The notes: generated by a model from the letters alone, not told the origin. Shown: positions 33,404 to 42,736, counted from the stretch's first letter. The stretch: DNA of 64,000 nt from Candidatus Proelusimicrobium excrementi (GCA_934643455.1 CAKUBV010000001.1:1-64000), one strand, 5' to 3'. Numbers and translations: made by a program.

Positions 33404-33655
33404 ATGTCAAAAAATAAAACGGTTAGAAATGTATTTTTTACAATATTTTGTTTTTTCGCCTGCGTAAGTTTAGGCTATGCAGAATGCTGTTCAACGGCTG
33501 GTGCGGTTCAATATAAAGATATCGCCGGCGGATGTTCTTATACTACTCAGACAAGAACCTGCTGCCAACCGACCTCTTGTCAAAGATACAGCTTCCCTCC
33601 TGATTTCAACGCAACACCATGTTGCGCCGACGTAAGCGGTGCAGTGATAGATTAA
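33404..33655 (+). CDS. Short Cys-rich secreted cassette protein, copy 3
   Basis: 83 aa. The first 59 residues match copy 2 closely: signal peptide MSKNKTVRN...GYA, then ECCSTAG...GCSYTTQTRTCC. After that only 27 residues follow (CQPTSC ... CCADVSG), so the variable part is very short. It could be a complete minimal member, or a truncated payload; there is no obvious continuation in another frame before the terminator. Leader and terminator are intact. Function unknown. Confidence 0.7.
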   Translation: MSKNKTVRNVFFTIFCFFACVSLGYAECCSTAGAVQYKDIAGGCSYTTQTRTCCQPTSCQRYSFPPDFNATPCCADVSGAVID

Positions 33656-33686
33656 AATTTGTTTAAGAATCTCCGTTTGGGCGATA

Positions 33687-33730
33687 CTCAACTAACCGCC
33701 CCGCCCGGTTTAAGCCGAGGCGGGGTTTCT
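33687..33730 (+). terminator. Cassette terminator, copy 3
   Basis: ctcaactaaccgccccgcc ... gaggcggggtttct; same lead and stem as the other cassette terminators with a changed loop. Confidence 0.8.
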
Positions 33731-33734
33731 TACA

Positions 33735-33764
33735 AAGAAAAGGGCCGGTTTTTTAAGGCCGGCC
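33735..33764 (-). terminator. Terminator after LOG-family gene
   Basis: Stem gggccgg/ccggccc, with tttctttg following on the minus strand. Convergent with the cassette terminator. Confidence 0.75.
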
Positions 33765-33783
33765 CCGAGCAAATTTAAATACT

Positions 33784-34587
33784 CTATTTTATTTTATAGT
33801 GTTTGGCTATAATATCCCAAGCTTCTTCGGCCGTTTCAACCACATGGAATTGATCTTCCTTGGAGATAACGCCGTATTCCGCAACTTTGTGGATATTAAA
33901 TACTCCGTTCCAAAATTCTTTGCCCACAAGTATTACGGGGATTTTGCTCTTTTTGCCGGTTTGAACGAGCGTCAGTATTTCAAACATTTCGTCAAAAGTG
34001 CCGTATCCTCCGGGGAAGGCTATCACCGCTCTGGAGCGCATTACGAGATGCATTTTGCGTATGGCGAAATAATGGAACAGGAACGCCAGCCCCTTGGTAA
34101 TATATTTGTTGGGGAACTGTTCCATTGGCAGGGTTATGTTAAAGCCTATACTTTTGCCGCCGCTTTCATAAGCGCCGCGGTTGGCCGCCTCCATAATGCC
34201 GGGGCCGCCGCCGGTAACTACGGCAAATCTGTTTTTGCCTTTTTTAATTACCAATTCGCCGAACTTCCTTGCGTAGTCGTAATATTTAGCCAGCTTAAGC
34301 AAACCTTCCGCTTCTTTAAGGCGATGTTTCAAAGCCGGTTTGGAAGGGCTTTGCTTAATTTGTTTTTTTATGTCCGCTATGCGTTTTAAAGATTCTTTTT
34401 CGGGGCGTATCCTTGCACTGCCGAAGCAAACCACGCCTTCTTTTATGCCGGCCTGATGTAATATTACTTCCGGTTTTAAAAGCTCAAGCTGCAGCCTGAC
34501 GGAACGCGCAGCATCGCTTTTTAAAAACGCTGTGTCTTCATAAGCTTTTATATAGGAATTAAACGGCTGTTTTTTTTCTTTGGTCAT
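33784..34587 (-). CDS. LOG-family (TIGR00730) Rossmann-fold protein
   Basis: 267 aa with the LOG signature: VTGGGPGIMEAANRGA and FPGGYGTFDEMFE (PGGxGTxxE). Members hydrolyse nucleoside 5'-monophosphates to base and ribose phosphate, as in cytokinin activation; PpnN-like ones act on purine nucleotides. Here the substrate is not known. The N-terminal 100 residues are a helical extension. ggag SD. It is 24 bp downstream of dxs and probably in the same transcript. Confidence 0.88.
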   Translation of the reverse strand: MTKEKKQPFNSYIKAYEDTAFLKSDAARSVRLQLELLKPEVILHQAGIKEGVVCFGSARIRPEKESLKRIADIKKQIKQSPSKPALKHRLKEAEGLLKLAKYYDYARKFGELVIKKGKNRFAVVTGGGPGIMEAANRGAYESGGKSIGFNITLPMEQFPNKYITKGLAFLFHYFAIRKMHLVMRSRAVIAFPGGYGTFDEMFEILTLVQTGKKSKIPVILVGKEFWNGVFNIHKVAEYGVISKEDQFHVVETAEEAWDIIAKHYKIK

Positions 34588-34611
34588 AATTTCTCCATAT
34601 ACGCTCGCCGC

Positions 34612-36462
34612 TTATTTAAACTTTTTTGCGGCAGCTTTAGCTATTTCTTCCGCCGAGAGGCCGATATCTTCATAAAGTTCGGCCTGCTTGCCGTGCTCTA
34701 CAAAATTGTCTTTGACGCCGAGGCGCAGCAAATCCGCCTTAAGGCCGTTGTCCGCCAAGGCTTCGGCTATAGCGGATCCGAATCCGCCCGCCAAAACATT
34801 ATCTTCCACCGATACCAAATTAGGCGATATTTTTACTGCTTCTTTTATTATTTTTACGTCCAGAGGCTTGGCAAAGCGCATATTTATAACGCCTGCGTTT
34901 ATACCCTGTTCTTTTAAGATTTCCGCGGCTTTAAGCGCCGGATATACGCGGTTGCCTATTGCAAGTATGGTTAAATCTTTGCCCTTTTTCATCCAGTGGC
35001 CTTTGCCGATGGGGAGAACCTTCATCTCTTTATCCATGGCGACGCCTTCCGCGCTCCCTCTGGGGTAGCGCAGGATAAAGGGTTTGTTTGCGTCAAAAGC
35101 GGTTTTAAGCAAATGCTGAAGTTCGTTTTCGTCGGCAGGCGCGGCTATGATAAGGTTAGGTATGTTTCTGAACAAACTCAAATCAAAAACGCCGTGGTGC
35201 GTCGGGCCGTCTTCGCCGACGAGCCCGGCTCTGTCCAGCGCGAAAACGACCGGCAGATTTTGCAGGCAGATATCCTGCTGTATTTGGTCATAGCATCTTT
35301 GCGAGAAAGATGAATATAAAGCTACAATCGGCTTAATGCCCTGCGTGGCCAAACCGGCGGCGAAAGTGGCCGCGTGCTCTTCGGCTATGCCGACGTCATA
35401 ATATCTGTCGGGGTGGGCGTCGCGGAAAGCGTTTAGGCCCGTTCCTTCCGGCATGGCGGCGGTAATGGCCGTTATGTTTTTATCTTCCTTGGCAAGTTTC
35501 AGCAGTGTGTCGGAAAATGCTTTTGTGTAAGTGATTTTATCCGATTTGCCGATAGTTTCTCCTGTTTCCGCGTCAAAAATACCCAAGCCGTGATATTTGG
35601 TGGGTTTTTCTTCTGCGGGGGGGTAACCCTTGCCCTTTTTGGTTACTACATGCAAAATCACGGGGCCGGGTATGTCTTTTATTTTGGAAAGGACGTCCGT
35701 CATTTCGGCGATGTCATTGCCGTTTACCGGGCCGTAGTACCTAAAACCAAGTTCCGCGAACAATGCGCCGGAAAATAAAATGGATCTGGCCCTGTAAGCC
35801 AGTTTAAGCGCATTGTTGCCTATTTCAAAATTGCTCATGAATTTTGTGGCTTCCGTTTCCGCCGCAGCGACGTATTTTGCCGTAAGAAGCTTTGTCAGGA
35901 AGCTTCCCAGCGCGCCTACTCTTTTGGAAATGAACATTTGGTTGTCGTTTAAAACCACAAGCATATTAGGCTTAAGCTGGCCCGCGTTCTGCAGGGCTTC
36001 ATAAGCCAATCCGCCCGTCATACAACCGTCGGAAACTACTGCCACGACTTTATGATTCTCCTTTTTTTGGTCGCGCGCCATGGCCATGCCCAAAGCGGCG
36101 GAAAGCGCGGTTGAAGCGTGCCCCGCGCCGAAAGTGTCGTAAGGGGATTCGTAAATCTTCAAAAATCCGCTCAGCCCGCCTTTTTTGCGTATCGTGTTAA
36201 ATTTGGAGAGCCTGCCCGTAAGAATTTTATGGGCGTAAGCTTGGTGTCCGGTGTCAAAAACGATTTTGTCTTCCGGCGTATTGAAAACATAGTGCAAAGC
36301 CGTAATAAGTTCCACCGCGCCCAAGCTTGAACCTAAGTGCCCGCCGGTTTTGCTTATCGTGCTGATTATCGTATGGCGGATCTCATCGCACAGCTGAGGC
36401 AAAAGCGCCGCGTCCATAAGGCGGAGCTGTTCCGGTGATTTTATAGAATCAAGGATTTTCAT
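34612..36462 (-). CDS. dxs: 1-deoxy-D-xylulose-5-phosphate synthase
   Basis: First MEP-pathway enzyme: condenses pyruvate and glyceraldehyde 3-phosphate using TPP. Motifs: TGGHLGSSLGAVELITALHY, DTGHQAYAHKILTGR, the TPP/Mg segment as SDGCMTGGLAYEAL (usually GDG, here Ser in the first place; Asp kept), then GPTHHGVFDLS and the C-terminal transketolase domain. 616 aa. gga-type SD. It follows ispA by 11 bp, giving ispA-dxs as an isoprenoid operon. Confidence 0.96.
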   Translation of the reverse strand: MKILDSIKSPEQLRLMDAALLPQLCDEIRHTIISTISKTGGHLGSSLGAVELITALHYVFNTPEDKIVFDTGHQAYAHKILTGRLSKFNTIRKKGGLSGFLKIYESPYDTFGAGHASTALSAALGMAMARDQKKENHKVVAVVSDGCMTGGLAYEALQNAGQLKPNMLVVLNDNQMFISKRVGALGSFLTKLLTAKYVAAAETEATKFMSNFEIGNNALKLAYRARSILFSGALFAELGFRYYGPVNGNDIAEMTDVLSKIKDIPGPVILHVVTKKGKGYPPAEEKPTKYHGLGIFDAETGETIGKSDKITYTKAFSDTLLKLAKEDKNITAITAAMPEGTGLNAFRDAHPDRYYDVGIAEEHAATFAAGLATQGIKPIVALYSSFSQRCYDQIQQDICLQNLPVVFALDRAGLVGEDGPTHHGVFDLSLFRNIPNLIIAAPADENELQHLLKTAFDANKPFILRYPRGSAEGVAMDKEMKVLPIGKGHWMKKGKDLTILAIGNRVYPALKAAEILKEQGINAGVINMRFAKPLDVKIIKEAVKISPNLVSVEDNVLAGGFGSAIAEALADNGLKADLLRLGVKDNFVEHGKQAELYEDIGLSAEEIAKAAAKKFK

Positions 36463-36473
36463 TGGTAATTCTC

Positions 36474-37475
36474 CTAGTAGGACCTGCCGACGATAAATTC
36501 AGCCATATCGTATAAGGGTTTAAGTTTGTCTTTCTTGGCGGTCTTAAGCGCGTTAAGGGCGTTTTGAGCGTCTTTCAAAGCTTTAAGCGCGGCTTTTTTG
36601 CTTTCTTCCAAACCGTAAAGGGTTACGTAAGTAAGTTTTTTATTTTGCGCGTCGCTGTTGGATTTGCCGAGCTGCTTCTTTGTGGCGGTTACGTCCAAAA
36701 TATCGTCAACCACCTGGAAAGCGAAGCCTATCGCGCCGGCGTATTTGCGCATATTTTTAAGATCGGCCGCTTCCGCGCCGGCCAAAAGCGCGCCCATTTC
36801 AACCGCGGCGGTTATCAAAGCGCCGGTTTTGTTTTTATGGATATAAGTCAGCAAAGCCGGGGCGGAAACTTCCTTAGCCTCGCCGGGCAATAAAAAGTAT
36901 TTGGGGCTTTTGCCTTTAAAATATTTCGAAGCGGTCAGCAGGCTGGCGCGTTTGCTTTTGCCTTCCAGTATGCCTTCTGCGTATACGTCGGCCACCTGTC
37001 CGCCTATCATGCCGCTTACTCCGCCGTAATAAGCCAAGGCGTAAGCCGCTTTTGCCGCTTTTTCATAACCGACGGTTTTAACTTCGCCGTTTTTAAGGAC
37101 GGTCTGAAAAGCGTAAGTTAAAAGAGCATCGCCCGCCAGCAAAGCCAAATCTTCCCCGAAAACTTTATGATTGGTGGGTTTGCCTCTTCTTAAATCGTCA
37201 TTATCCATGGAGGGCAAATCGTCATGGATAAGAGAATAGGTGTGGAGCATTTCCACCGCGCTTGCCGCCGGTATCGCGTCCGCCGGTTTTAAACCGAAAG
37301 CTTCCGCCGCGGCCATTACAAGAATAGGCCTGACGCGTTTGCCGCCTGCGTTTAGCGAATAAGCCATGGCGTCGACGATAATCTGCGGCGCGTTCTTGAT
37401 TTGTTTAAGATGTTTTTTAAGGCCGCGTTCGGCGAGCCCGGCCCTGTCTGCTAGATACTTCTTAAATTGTTTCAT
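36474..37475 (-). CDS. ispA: Polyprenyl (farnesyl/geranylgeranyl) diphosphate synthase
   Basis: Trans-prenyltransferase that joins IPP to allylic diphosphates and supplies FPP to UppS. First Asp-rich motif HDDLPSMDNDDLRRGKPT, second motif FQVVDDILDVT, both intact, with GGKRVRP near the N-terminus. 333 aa; the C-terminal 40 residues are Lys/Ala-rich and longer than usual. aggag SD. Head of the ispA-dxs operon. Confidence 0.93.
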   Translation of the reverse strand: MKQFKKYLADRAGLAERGLKKHLKQIKNAPQIIVDAMAYSLNAGGKRVRPILVMAAAEAFGLKPADAIPAASAVEMLHTYSLIHDDLPSMDNDDLRRGKPTNHKVFGEDLALLAGDALLTYAFQTVLKNGEVKTVGYEKAAKAAYALAYYGGVSGMIGGQVADVYAEGILEGKSKRASLLTASKYFKGKSPKYFLLPGEAKEVSAPALLTYIHKNKTGALITAAVEMGALLAGAEAADLKNMRKYAGAIGFAFQVVDDILDVTATKKQLGKSNSDAQNKKLTYVTLYGLEESKKAALKALKDAQNALNALKTAKKDKLKPLYDMAEFIVGRSY

Positions 37476-37593
37476 TGCTGGCTCCTATGATATATCATAA
37501 ATATATTATATCAGAAAGTTGCCGCAATATAGAGGGAAAATAGAGGCGGCCCTCTGCGGCGGGCGCGAACTTTTAAAATTTGCCGGGACTAAA

Positions 37594-37625
37594 TAAAAAA
37601 ACGCGGCGCGTTTTAAACGCCGCGT
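37594..37625 (-). terminator. Terminator after OMP gene
   Basis: Stem acgcggcg/cgccgcgt with loop cgttttaaa and a run of T on the minus strand. Confidence 0.8.
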
Positions 37626-37649
37626 AATTGATTTTGACTGAGTAAAATT

Positions 37650-38477
37650 TTAAAAAGCCAAACCGATTTTAAGCCCGTATTCTCTTGTTTCGTTTTTAGG
37701 TTCGACGAATTCGTAAATATATATCCCGTCCGTTGCCAGCACTCCGTCAGAGTTTTGAATGTGCCAGTATCTTATGAAAGGCTCTGCGAAAATCCCGAAG
37801 TTTTTAAAATCTTTCTGAAGTTTAACGCTGCCTCTTAAGCCGTAGCCTTCGTCTTGTTTATTGCGTATGCTGAGTTCCCCGCCGATGTCTTTTGAAGACT
37901 GCCTTCCCGAAAGCAATAAATCAAACTGTCCGTTTGCGCTTAAGCTCCACCCGTTTGAAAGTTCCTGCTTTGCTTTTAAGCCTATCGGCATATAGATGTA
38001 GGTTGAGGTCCTTCTGTATCCGCTGCTTCCGGTTTCGTTTAAACGGTCGACGAGGTATCTTGCACCCAAACCCAAATAAGGCCGGAGTGAAAATCCGCTC
38101 TGCCCGATATCGTAAACCGCGCCGGCGGTCAGCGCGCCTTCAAAATAATAATCGCCTATATCTTTTGCTTTAAAGGCTGTGCCGTCTTGTAAATAACCGT
38201 CATAATCGACGTCGCCCTGCATATAGCGCAGTTCGAGGTTTAAAAAGCTGCGGTCTTCCGCGGATATTTCCGTTCCGTCGGAAAACAGGCTCCTGCCCGT
38301 ATATTGGGCGGAAACGCCGTACATTGTTCCGCTCCAGTCGGGCGGATATTGCAGGCTGGGTTCTCTGTAACTGTAATTTGAAGTTTCAAACGCCAGCGAA
38401 AGATTATGCTTTTTTTCCTGCGCGAAAGCGGGAAGCGCGATTAAAAAAGCCAAAGTAAAAAGTAAAAGTTTTTTCAT
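37650..38477 (-). CDS. Outer-membrane beta-barrel protein
   Basis: Signal peptide MKKLLLFTLAFLIALPAFAQ, then about 255 residues of alternating hydrophobic/polar strands with aromatic girdles (LELRYMQGDVDYDGY, YYFEGALTAGAVYDIG, FIRYWHIQ) and a C-terminal GLKIGLAF ending in Phe, the Bam recognition signal. I cannot assign a family; it could be a small porin or a protease-like barrel. ggagg SD, own terminator, divergent from hydF. Confidence 0.85.
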   Translation of the reverse strand: MKKLLLFTLAFLIALPAFAQEKKHNLSLAFETSNYSYREPSLQYPPDWSGTMYGVSAQYTGRSLFSDGTEISAEDRSFLNLELRYMQGDVDYDGYLQDGTAFKAKDIGDYYFEGALTAGAVYDIGQSGFSLRPYLGLGARYLVDRLNETGSSGYRRTSTYIYMPIGLKAKQELSNGWSLSANGQFDLLLSGRQSSKDIGGELSIRNKQDEGYGLRGSVKLQKDFKNFGIFAEPFIRYWHIQNSDGVLATDGIYIYEFVEPKNETREYGLKIGLAF

Positions 38478-38512
38478 TTTTATATCCTCCGCTAAAATTA
38501 TACAATATAATC

Positions 38513-39679
38513 ATGGACAAAATTTATATCGGTATATACGGCGGAGTCAACAGCGGTAAAAGCTCTTTAATCAACAGGCTGAGCGGGCAAAACACCGCGA
38601 TAGTTTCGCCGGAAAGGGGCACCACTACGGACCCCGTTAAAAAACTTATGGAGCTTGACGGAATCGGCCCCGCGGTTCTTATCGACACCGCCGGCGTTGA
38701 TGACGATACCGCCCTCGCTTCAAGCCGCGTAGCCAAAACGCTTCAAACTTTGGATATTATCGACATGGCCGTTTTGGTGGTAAGCGGCGGAGTTATGGGC
38801 GAGGGGGACAAAAAATTAATTTCCGTTTTTAAAAAAAGAAATATTCCTTTTCTTATAGTCAACAATAAAAGCGACAGAGCCGATTTTAAAAAACTTGAAG
38901 GCTTAGCCGAAACCGTTGTGGAGTTCAGCGCGCAAAACGCGCCGGACGTAAAGCCGGTTTTGCAAGCTCTTAAGGAATTGAAACCTCATACGGAAAAACA
39001 AATTCTGCTTGACGATAAAATTTCCTCCGGCGATATAGTCGTTTTGGTCTGCCCGATAGATTCCGCCGCCCCGGCCGGCCGGCTTATTTTGCCGCAGGTA
39101 AAAGCTGTAAGGAACATTTTGGATAATAAAGCCGTAAGCGTTGTTTTACAGCCCGGGGAACTTGCCTCCTTTTTAAAACTGCCGATAAAAGTAAAACTTG
39201 TGGTTACCGATTCCCAGGCTTTTAAGGAAGTCAGCGCGATTGTCCCGCCGGAAATTCCTTTAACCAGTTTCAGCATTTTATTTGCCAGGCTTAAAGGCAA
39301 TCTGCCGATGTATTTAAAAGGAACCGAAGCTTTGGCCGATTTAAAGGACGGCGACAAAGTGCTGATTTTGGAATCCTGCAATCACAGCGCGATAACTTGC
39401 GAGGATATCGGCCGCGTCAAACTGCCCGCGCTGATAAGCAAAAAAAGCGGCAGGAAGCTTGAGTTTAAAATTGTCCCCGGCCTTGAGCCTTTGCCCGATG
39501 ATTTGTCTTCTTACGCTTTAGCCGTTCAATGCGGCGGATGCATGGTGACGAAAAATCAGCTTAAACAGCGCGTGGCTGCCTTGGCGGAAGCGGGCGTTCC
39601 CGTCAGCAATTACGGCGTTATGATAGCCTGCTGCACCGGCATTTTGCCGCGCGTTACCGAAATATTTAAAGAAGATTAA
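38513..39679 (+). CDS. hydF: [FeFe]-hydrogenase maturation GTPase HydF
   Basis: Scaffold/carrier on which HydE and HydG build the 2Fe subcluster of the H-cluster. N-terminal GTPase: GGVNSGKSSLIN (P-loop), TTTDP, DTAGVDD, NNKSD. C-terminal cluster domain: C289-N-H291, then Q339-C340-G-G-C343 and SNYGVMIACCTGILPR. The family ligand pattern is CxH...HCxxC; here the second His is Gln. 388 aa, normal. TACAAT lies 6 nt before the ATG and there is no SD. No hydE, hydG or hydA in the window. Indicates anaerobic H2 metabolism. Confidence 0.93.
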   Translation: MDKIYIGIYGGVNSGKSSLINRLSGQNTAIVSPERGTTTDPVKKLMELDGIGPAVLIDTAGVDDDTALASSRVAKTLQTLDIIDMAVLVVSGGVMGEGDKKLISVFKKRNIPFLIVNNKSDRADFKKLEGLAETVVEFSAQNAPDVKPVLQALKELKPHTEKQILLDDKISSGDIVVLVCPIDSAAPAGRLILPQVKAVRNILDNKAVSVVLQPGELASFLKLPIKVKLVVTDSQAFKEVSAIVPPEIPLTSFSILFARLKGNLPMYLKGTEALADLKDGDKVLILESCNHSAITCEDIGRVKLPALISKKSGRKLEFKIVPGLEPLPDDLSSYALAVQCGGCMVTKNQLKQRVAALAEAGVPVSNYGVMIACCTGILPRVTEIFKED

Positions 39680-39703
39680 ATTTATAAAAAAACGGTAAAA
39701 AAT

Positions 39704-40576
39704 ATGAAACTTTCACCTGTACAAGCCCTTTGGCTTGCGCTTTTTATTACTGCGGGTTCGCCGATAGCCGGCAAATTTTCCGTGGGCTATATGTCGCCGT
39801 CTTTCATTTTGCTGGCCGGCACTTTAACTACGCTTGCGCTGTATGCGCCTTGGCTTACCAAGCATAAAATGTGGGGGCGTTTGCTTGATAAGGACATTCG
39901 TTTTCGTCTTTCGGTTATGGGGCTTTTCGGCACGGCTTTGCCTTTTATGCTTTTGCTTTTGGCTTTACGCTGGACTACGCCTTCCAACTCCGCCATTTTA
40001 AATCAGGCCGAAAGCGTGTATTCCCTTATTTTCGCTTTTTTGTTCCTTAGGGAAAGACCAAGCTTAAAACAAATAGCGGGCACGGTAATGGTGGTGGCGG
40101 GCGCGGTGCTGATTTTGGCCGTCAACGGCTATACTCCCATGTGGAAGGGGGATTTGATTGTAATAGGCACGGTGTGGATGTTTCAGGTTTCGCATATAGC
40201 GGCCAAGAAACTTCCGGCGGATATCAGCGTTGATTTTATAACCGCCGCGCGCGGTTTTTACGGCTTTTTGTGGAGCGCGGTCCTCGCTTTGGCCGCTTTG
40301 CCGCTGGGTATGGAAATAAGCTTTAAGCCTTCCGCGGTTTCCGTGGCGGCTTTATTTTATATAGCGGTTTTCGTATATACTTTGCGTAATAAATTTTGGT
40401 ATCAGGCCATAAGAAATATGCCTTTGGCAAAAGCCACTGCCGTGATACTTTCATACCCTGTTTTTACGTATATACTTTCCGTAGCGACAGGCTTTGACAA
40501 AATACAGCTCTATCAGGCGGCGGGCCTTGCGCTTGCGCTCGGCGGCGCTTATATGGTTACTTTGGCTAAGCGTTAA
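39704..40576 (+). CDS. EamA/DMT-family transporter
   Basis: 290 aa, about ten hydrophobic segments in two halves, with the EamA patterns TTPSNSAILNQAESVYSLIFAFLF-like region and LRERPSLKQIAGTVMVVAGAVLI. Drug/metabolite transporter superfamily; substrate unknown (amino acids, nucleotides or other metabolites are typical). It follows hydF by 24 bp, and its end overlaps the end of coaB on the other strand by 11 nt. Confidence 0.88.
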   Translation: MKLSPVQALWLALFITAGSPIAGKFSVGYMSPSFILLAGTLTTLALYAPWLTKHKMWGRLLDKDIRFRLSVMGLFGTALPFMLLLLALRWTTPSNSAILNQAESVYSLIFAFLFLRERPSLKQIAGTVMVVAGAVLILAVNGYTPMWKGDLIVIGTVWMFQVSHIAAKKLPADISVDFITAARGFYGFLWSAVLALAALPLGMEISFKPSAVSVAALFYIAVFVYTLRNKFWYQAIRNMPLAKATAVILSYPVFTYILSVATGFDKIQLYQAAGLALALGGAYMVTLAKR

Positions 40577-41222
40577 GAACTTCCAAAGCCGATTTTAAAA
40601 TCTGCTCCGGCAACTTGCGCAAGGGGCAGATTTTTTGTTTAAAGCCTTGCTTATAAAAGGTGAATTTTCTTTCTTTTGAGGTATGCTCGCTTAAATCATT
40701 GTGTACGACAAAATCCGCTCCCTCAACTTTTAAGGCGGCTTTGCGGGCTTCTTCTTGGGTTGAGCCGTTTGTAAGTTTGAAAGCCGCCACGGCCGGCTTG
40801 TTTGAAGCGTAATCCTTCAGGCGGCTTACTATCTTAAAATTCCTTTTTAGTTTAACGGTCATTTCTTCCGCGTCGGAGGGGATTTTCTTTTCTTCCCCGG
40901 GGCGTATTTCCCGCCCGGCGCAAGTGATGCTCACGGGGGAAAAATCGCTTACCGCGGCAAGGTGTATTATAAGGTGAAAGTTCTCCTCTTTTAAAGTCCG
41001 CCGGATAAGTTCGTCTAAGGATTTAAAATCGGAATATAAAAGTTTTTCGCAAAGGCCGGGCAGAACTTTTGCGTTTTTTGAGCACAAGGCTTTCACTTTA
41101 TGCCCGCTTTTGCTTAGTTCGTCCGCGATAAAACTGCCCGTCGCGCCGGAAGAAAAATTCGTTATAAACCTTACCCCGTCCAAAGCTTCCGCGGTGCCGC
41201 CTAAGGTAATGAGAATTTTCAT
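40566..41222 (-). CDS. coaB: Phosphopantothenate-cysteine ligase (stand-alone CoaB)
   Basis: 218 aa with the CoaB pattern ILITLGGTAEALDGVRFITNFS-like start (GGTAE-, RFITN) and AAVSDFSPV. It ligates cysteine to 4'-phosphopantothenate. In most bacteria this is the C-terminal half of CoaBC; here it is a separate gene that overlaps coaC by 4 nt. The order coaX-coaC-coaB covers three consecutive or near-consecutive steps of CoA synthesis. Confidence 0.85.
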   Translation of the reverse strand: MKILITLGGTAEALDGVRFITNFSSGATGSFIADELSKSGHKVKALCSKNAKVLPGLCEKLLYSDFKSLDELIRRTLKEENFHLIIHLAAVSDFSPVSITCAGREIRPGEEKKIPSDAEEMTVKLKRNFKIVSRLKDYASNKPAVAAFKLTNGSTQEEARKAALKVEGADFVVHNDLSEHTSKERKFTFYKQGFKQKICPLRKLPEQILKSALEVLNA

Positions 41223-41755
41223 AAAACTTCCTTAACGGCTTTCAGTATTTCGGCGGGTTCGCTCATTTTGCCTATGGCTTTTACTCCGCAGGCCAAAAGC
41301 CCGGTTTCCGGGCCTATAAAAACAACACCTCTTTTTTTAAGCTTTTCTATGCTCTCAGCCGTGGCCGGGTTAAGATAAAGGTTGACGTTCATGGCCGGAG
41401 CGATTAAAAAAGGTTTTTTGTAATCGTTTGCGGCCAAAAGCGTGGAAGCGAAGTCATCGGCTATGCCGGCGGCGGTTTTATTGATGATGTTTGCCGTGGC
41501 GGGGCAGAGCAATGTCAGCTCGGCCCAGGAATTAAGTTCTATATGCTTAAGATATGAGCCTGATTCAAACATCTCGTGATAAACTTTTTTGTGTGTAAGG
41601 CCTTCCAATGTGGCTTCGCCTATAAAATTAAGCGCGTTTTTGGTGGCGCAGGTTTGAACTTCGGCCCCGTTCTTTATCAGGGCCGAAACAACTTCGCAGG
41701 CTTTAAAGCAAGCTATGGAACCGCTTAGGATAAAAAGTATCTTCTTCCCTTTCAT
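41219..41755 (-). CDS. coaC: Phosphopantothenoylcysteine decarboxylase (stand-alone CoaC)
   Basis: 178-aa flavoprotein of the HFCD fold: ILFILSGSIACFKACEVV, then TANIINKTAAGIADD and APAMNVNLYLNP (the PxMNxxM-type motif, here with L in place of the last M), C in GLLACG. Decarboxylates phosphopantothenoylcysteine. Overlaps coaX and coaB by 4 nt each. Confidence 0.88.
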   Translation of the reverse strand: MKGKKILFILSGSIACFKACEVVSALIKNGAEVQTCATKNALNFIGEATLEGLTHKKVYHEMFESGSYLKHIELNSWAELTLLCPATANIINKTAAGIADDFASTLLAANDYKKPFLIAPAMNVNLYLNPATAESIEKLKKRGVVFIGPETGLLACGVKAIGKMSEPAEILKAVKEVL

Positions 41756-42552
41756 TTCAAGGTTCTCTTTTTTCTCTTGTTTTCTTCTCTGTTCATTTCG
41801 AGGGCGTATTTTATGCCTTCAAGCAGTAAATCCGGGGCATATCGGTCGAAGACGCCGCTTTTTTCAAACATTCTCGCAAATCCGCCGGTGGCCACCACTA
41901 CGGCTTCTTCGTCGTTAAAACATTCCTTGCGCAGGCGGAATATATATTCCTTTATTATGCCCAAATGCCCGTAGTATAAGCCGGACTGAAGCTGATGTTC
42001 CGTTGTGCAGCCGGCGGCTTTTCTGGGTTTTACTATTTCCACGTTTGAAAGCAGCGCGGTGTTTTGCGTTAAAGCTTTTAAGGAAGTTCCCACGCCGACG
42101 GTAATAGCGCCGCCTTTGTATTCTTTGTTTTTGGAAATGGCGTCAAACGTGTTTGCCGTGCCGAAATCCACCACTATAAGATTCTGCCCCGGGAAGCGCT
42201 TTACGGCCGCCATACAGTCCGCCACGCGGTCCGCGCCGAGTTTATCGTAAGATGCCGGTATCTTAATGCCTGTTTTAATGCCTGTTTCCACCACGAAAGG
42301 TTTTATGCCGAAGTACTTTGCGCAGCAGTTTTGAACAGTCCTTAAAAGGGAAGGCACCACGGAAGAGATGGAAATATCCTTAATTTCTTTGGGGTTTATG
42401 TCGTGTTCTCTTAAAATGGCGGTAAGGAATATGCCGAGTTCGTCTGAAGTTATTGAGCCGGTGGAAGTCTTGCGGAAGCGGGCTTTAATTTCGTCCCCGT
42501 CGAAGACCCCCGCGAATATCTGCGTATTGCCGATATCAATGGTAAGTATCAT
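41752..42552 (-). CDS. coaX: Type III pantothenate kinase
   Basis: First step of CoA synthesis. ASKHA-fold motifs: DIGNTQIFAGVFDG at the N-terminus, GADRVADCMAA (the GxDR site), VVDFGTANTFDAI and GGAITVGVGTSLKAL. 266 aa. aaggag SD. First gene of coaX-coaC-coaB, all with 4-nt overlaps. The C-terminus is rich in Lys/Arg. Confidence 0.95.
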   Translation of the reverse strand: MILTIDIGNTQIFAGVFDGDEIKARFRKTSTGSITSDELGIFLTAILREHDINPKEIKDISISSVVPSLLRTVQNCCAKYFGIKPFVVETGIKTGIKIPASYDKLGADRVADCMAAVKRFPGQNLIVVDFGTANTFDAISKNKEYKGGAITVGVGTSLKALTQNTALLSNVEIVKPRKAAGCTTEHQLQSGLYYGHLGIIKEYIFRLRKECFNDEEAVVVATGGFARMFEKSGVFDRYAPDLLLEGIKYALEMNREENKRKKRTLK

Positions 42553-42707
42553 ATATCTCCTTGCTTTTGTTCCCTAATGGCGGGTAACTTTAGCTTTTGT
42601 CGTTAAGTTTTATAAGCGGGCGGCTGTAATCAAATCAATCCCCGCACTGATATTTTAGCATTTATAAATGGGCCTTTGTGCCCATCGCGGAGGGGGACCT
42701 TTTTCTC

Positions 42708-42736
42708 TTGAAAGTCCTTTTAATAAAACTTACAAT
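42708..42736 (+). promoter_or_regulatory. Promoter of the trypsin-like gene at 42769
   Basis: TTGAAA, 17-nt spacer, TACAAT; start near 42743, followed by caggag SD before the ATG. Confidence 0.65.
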
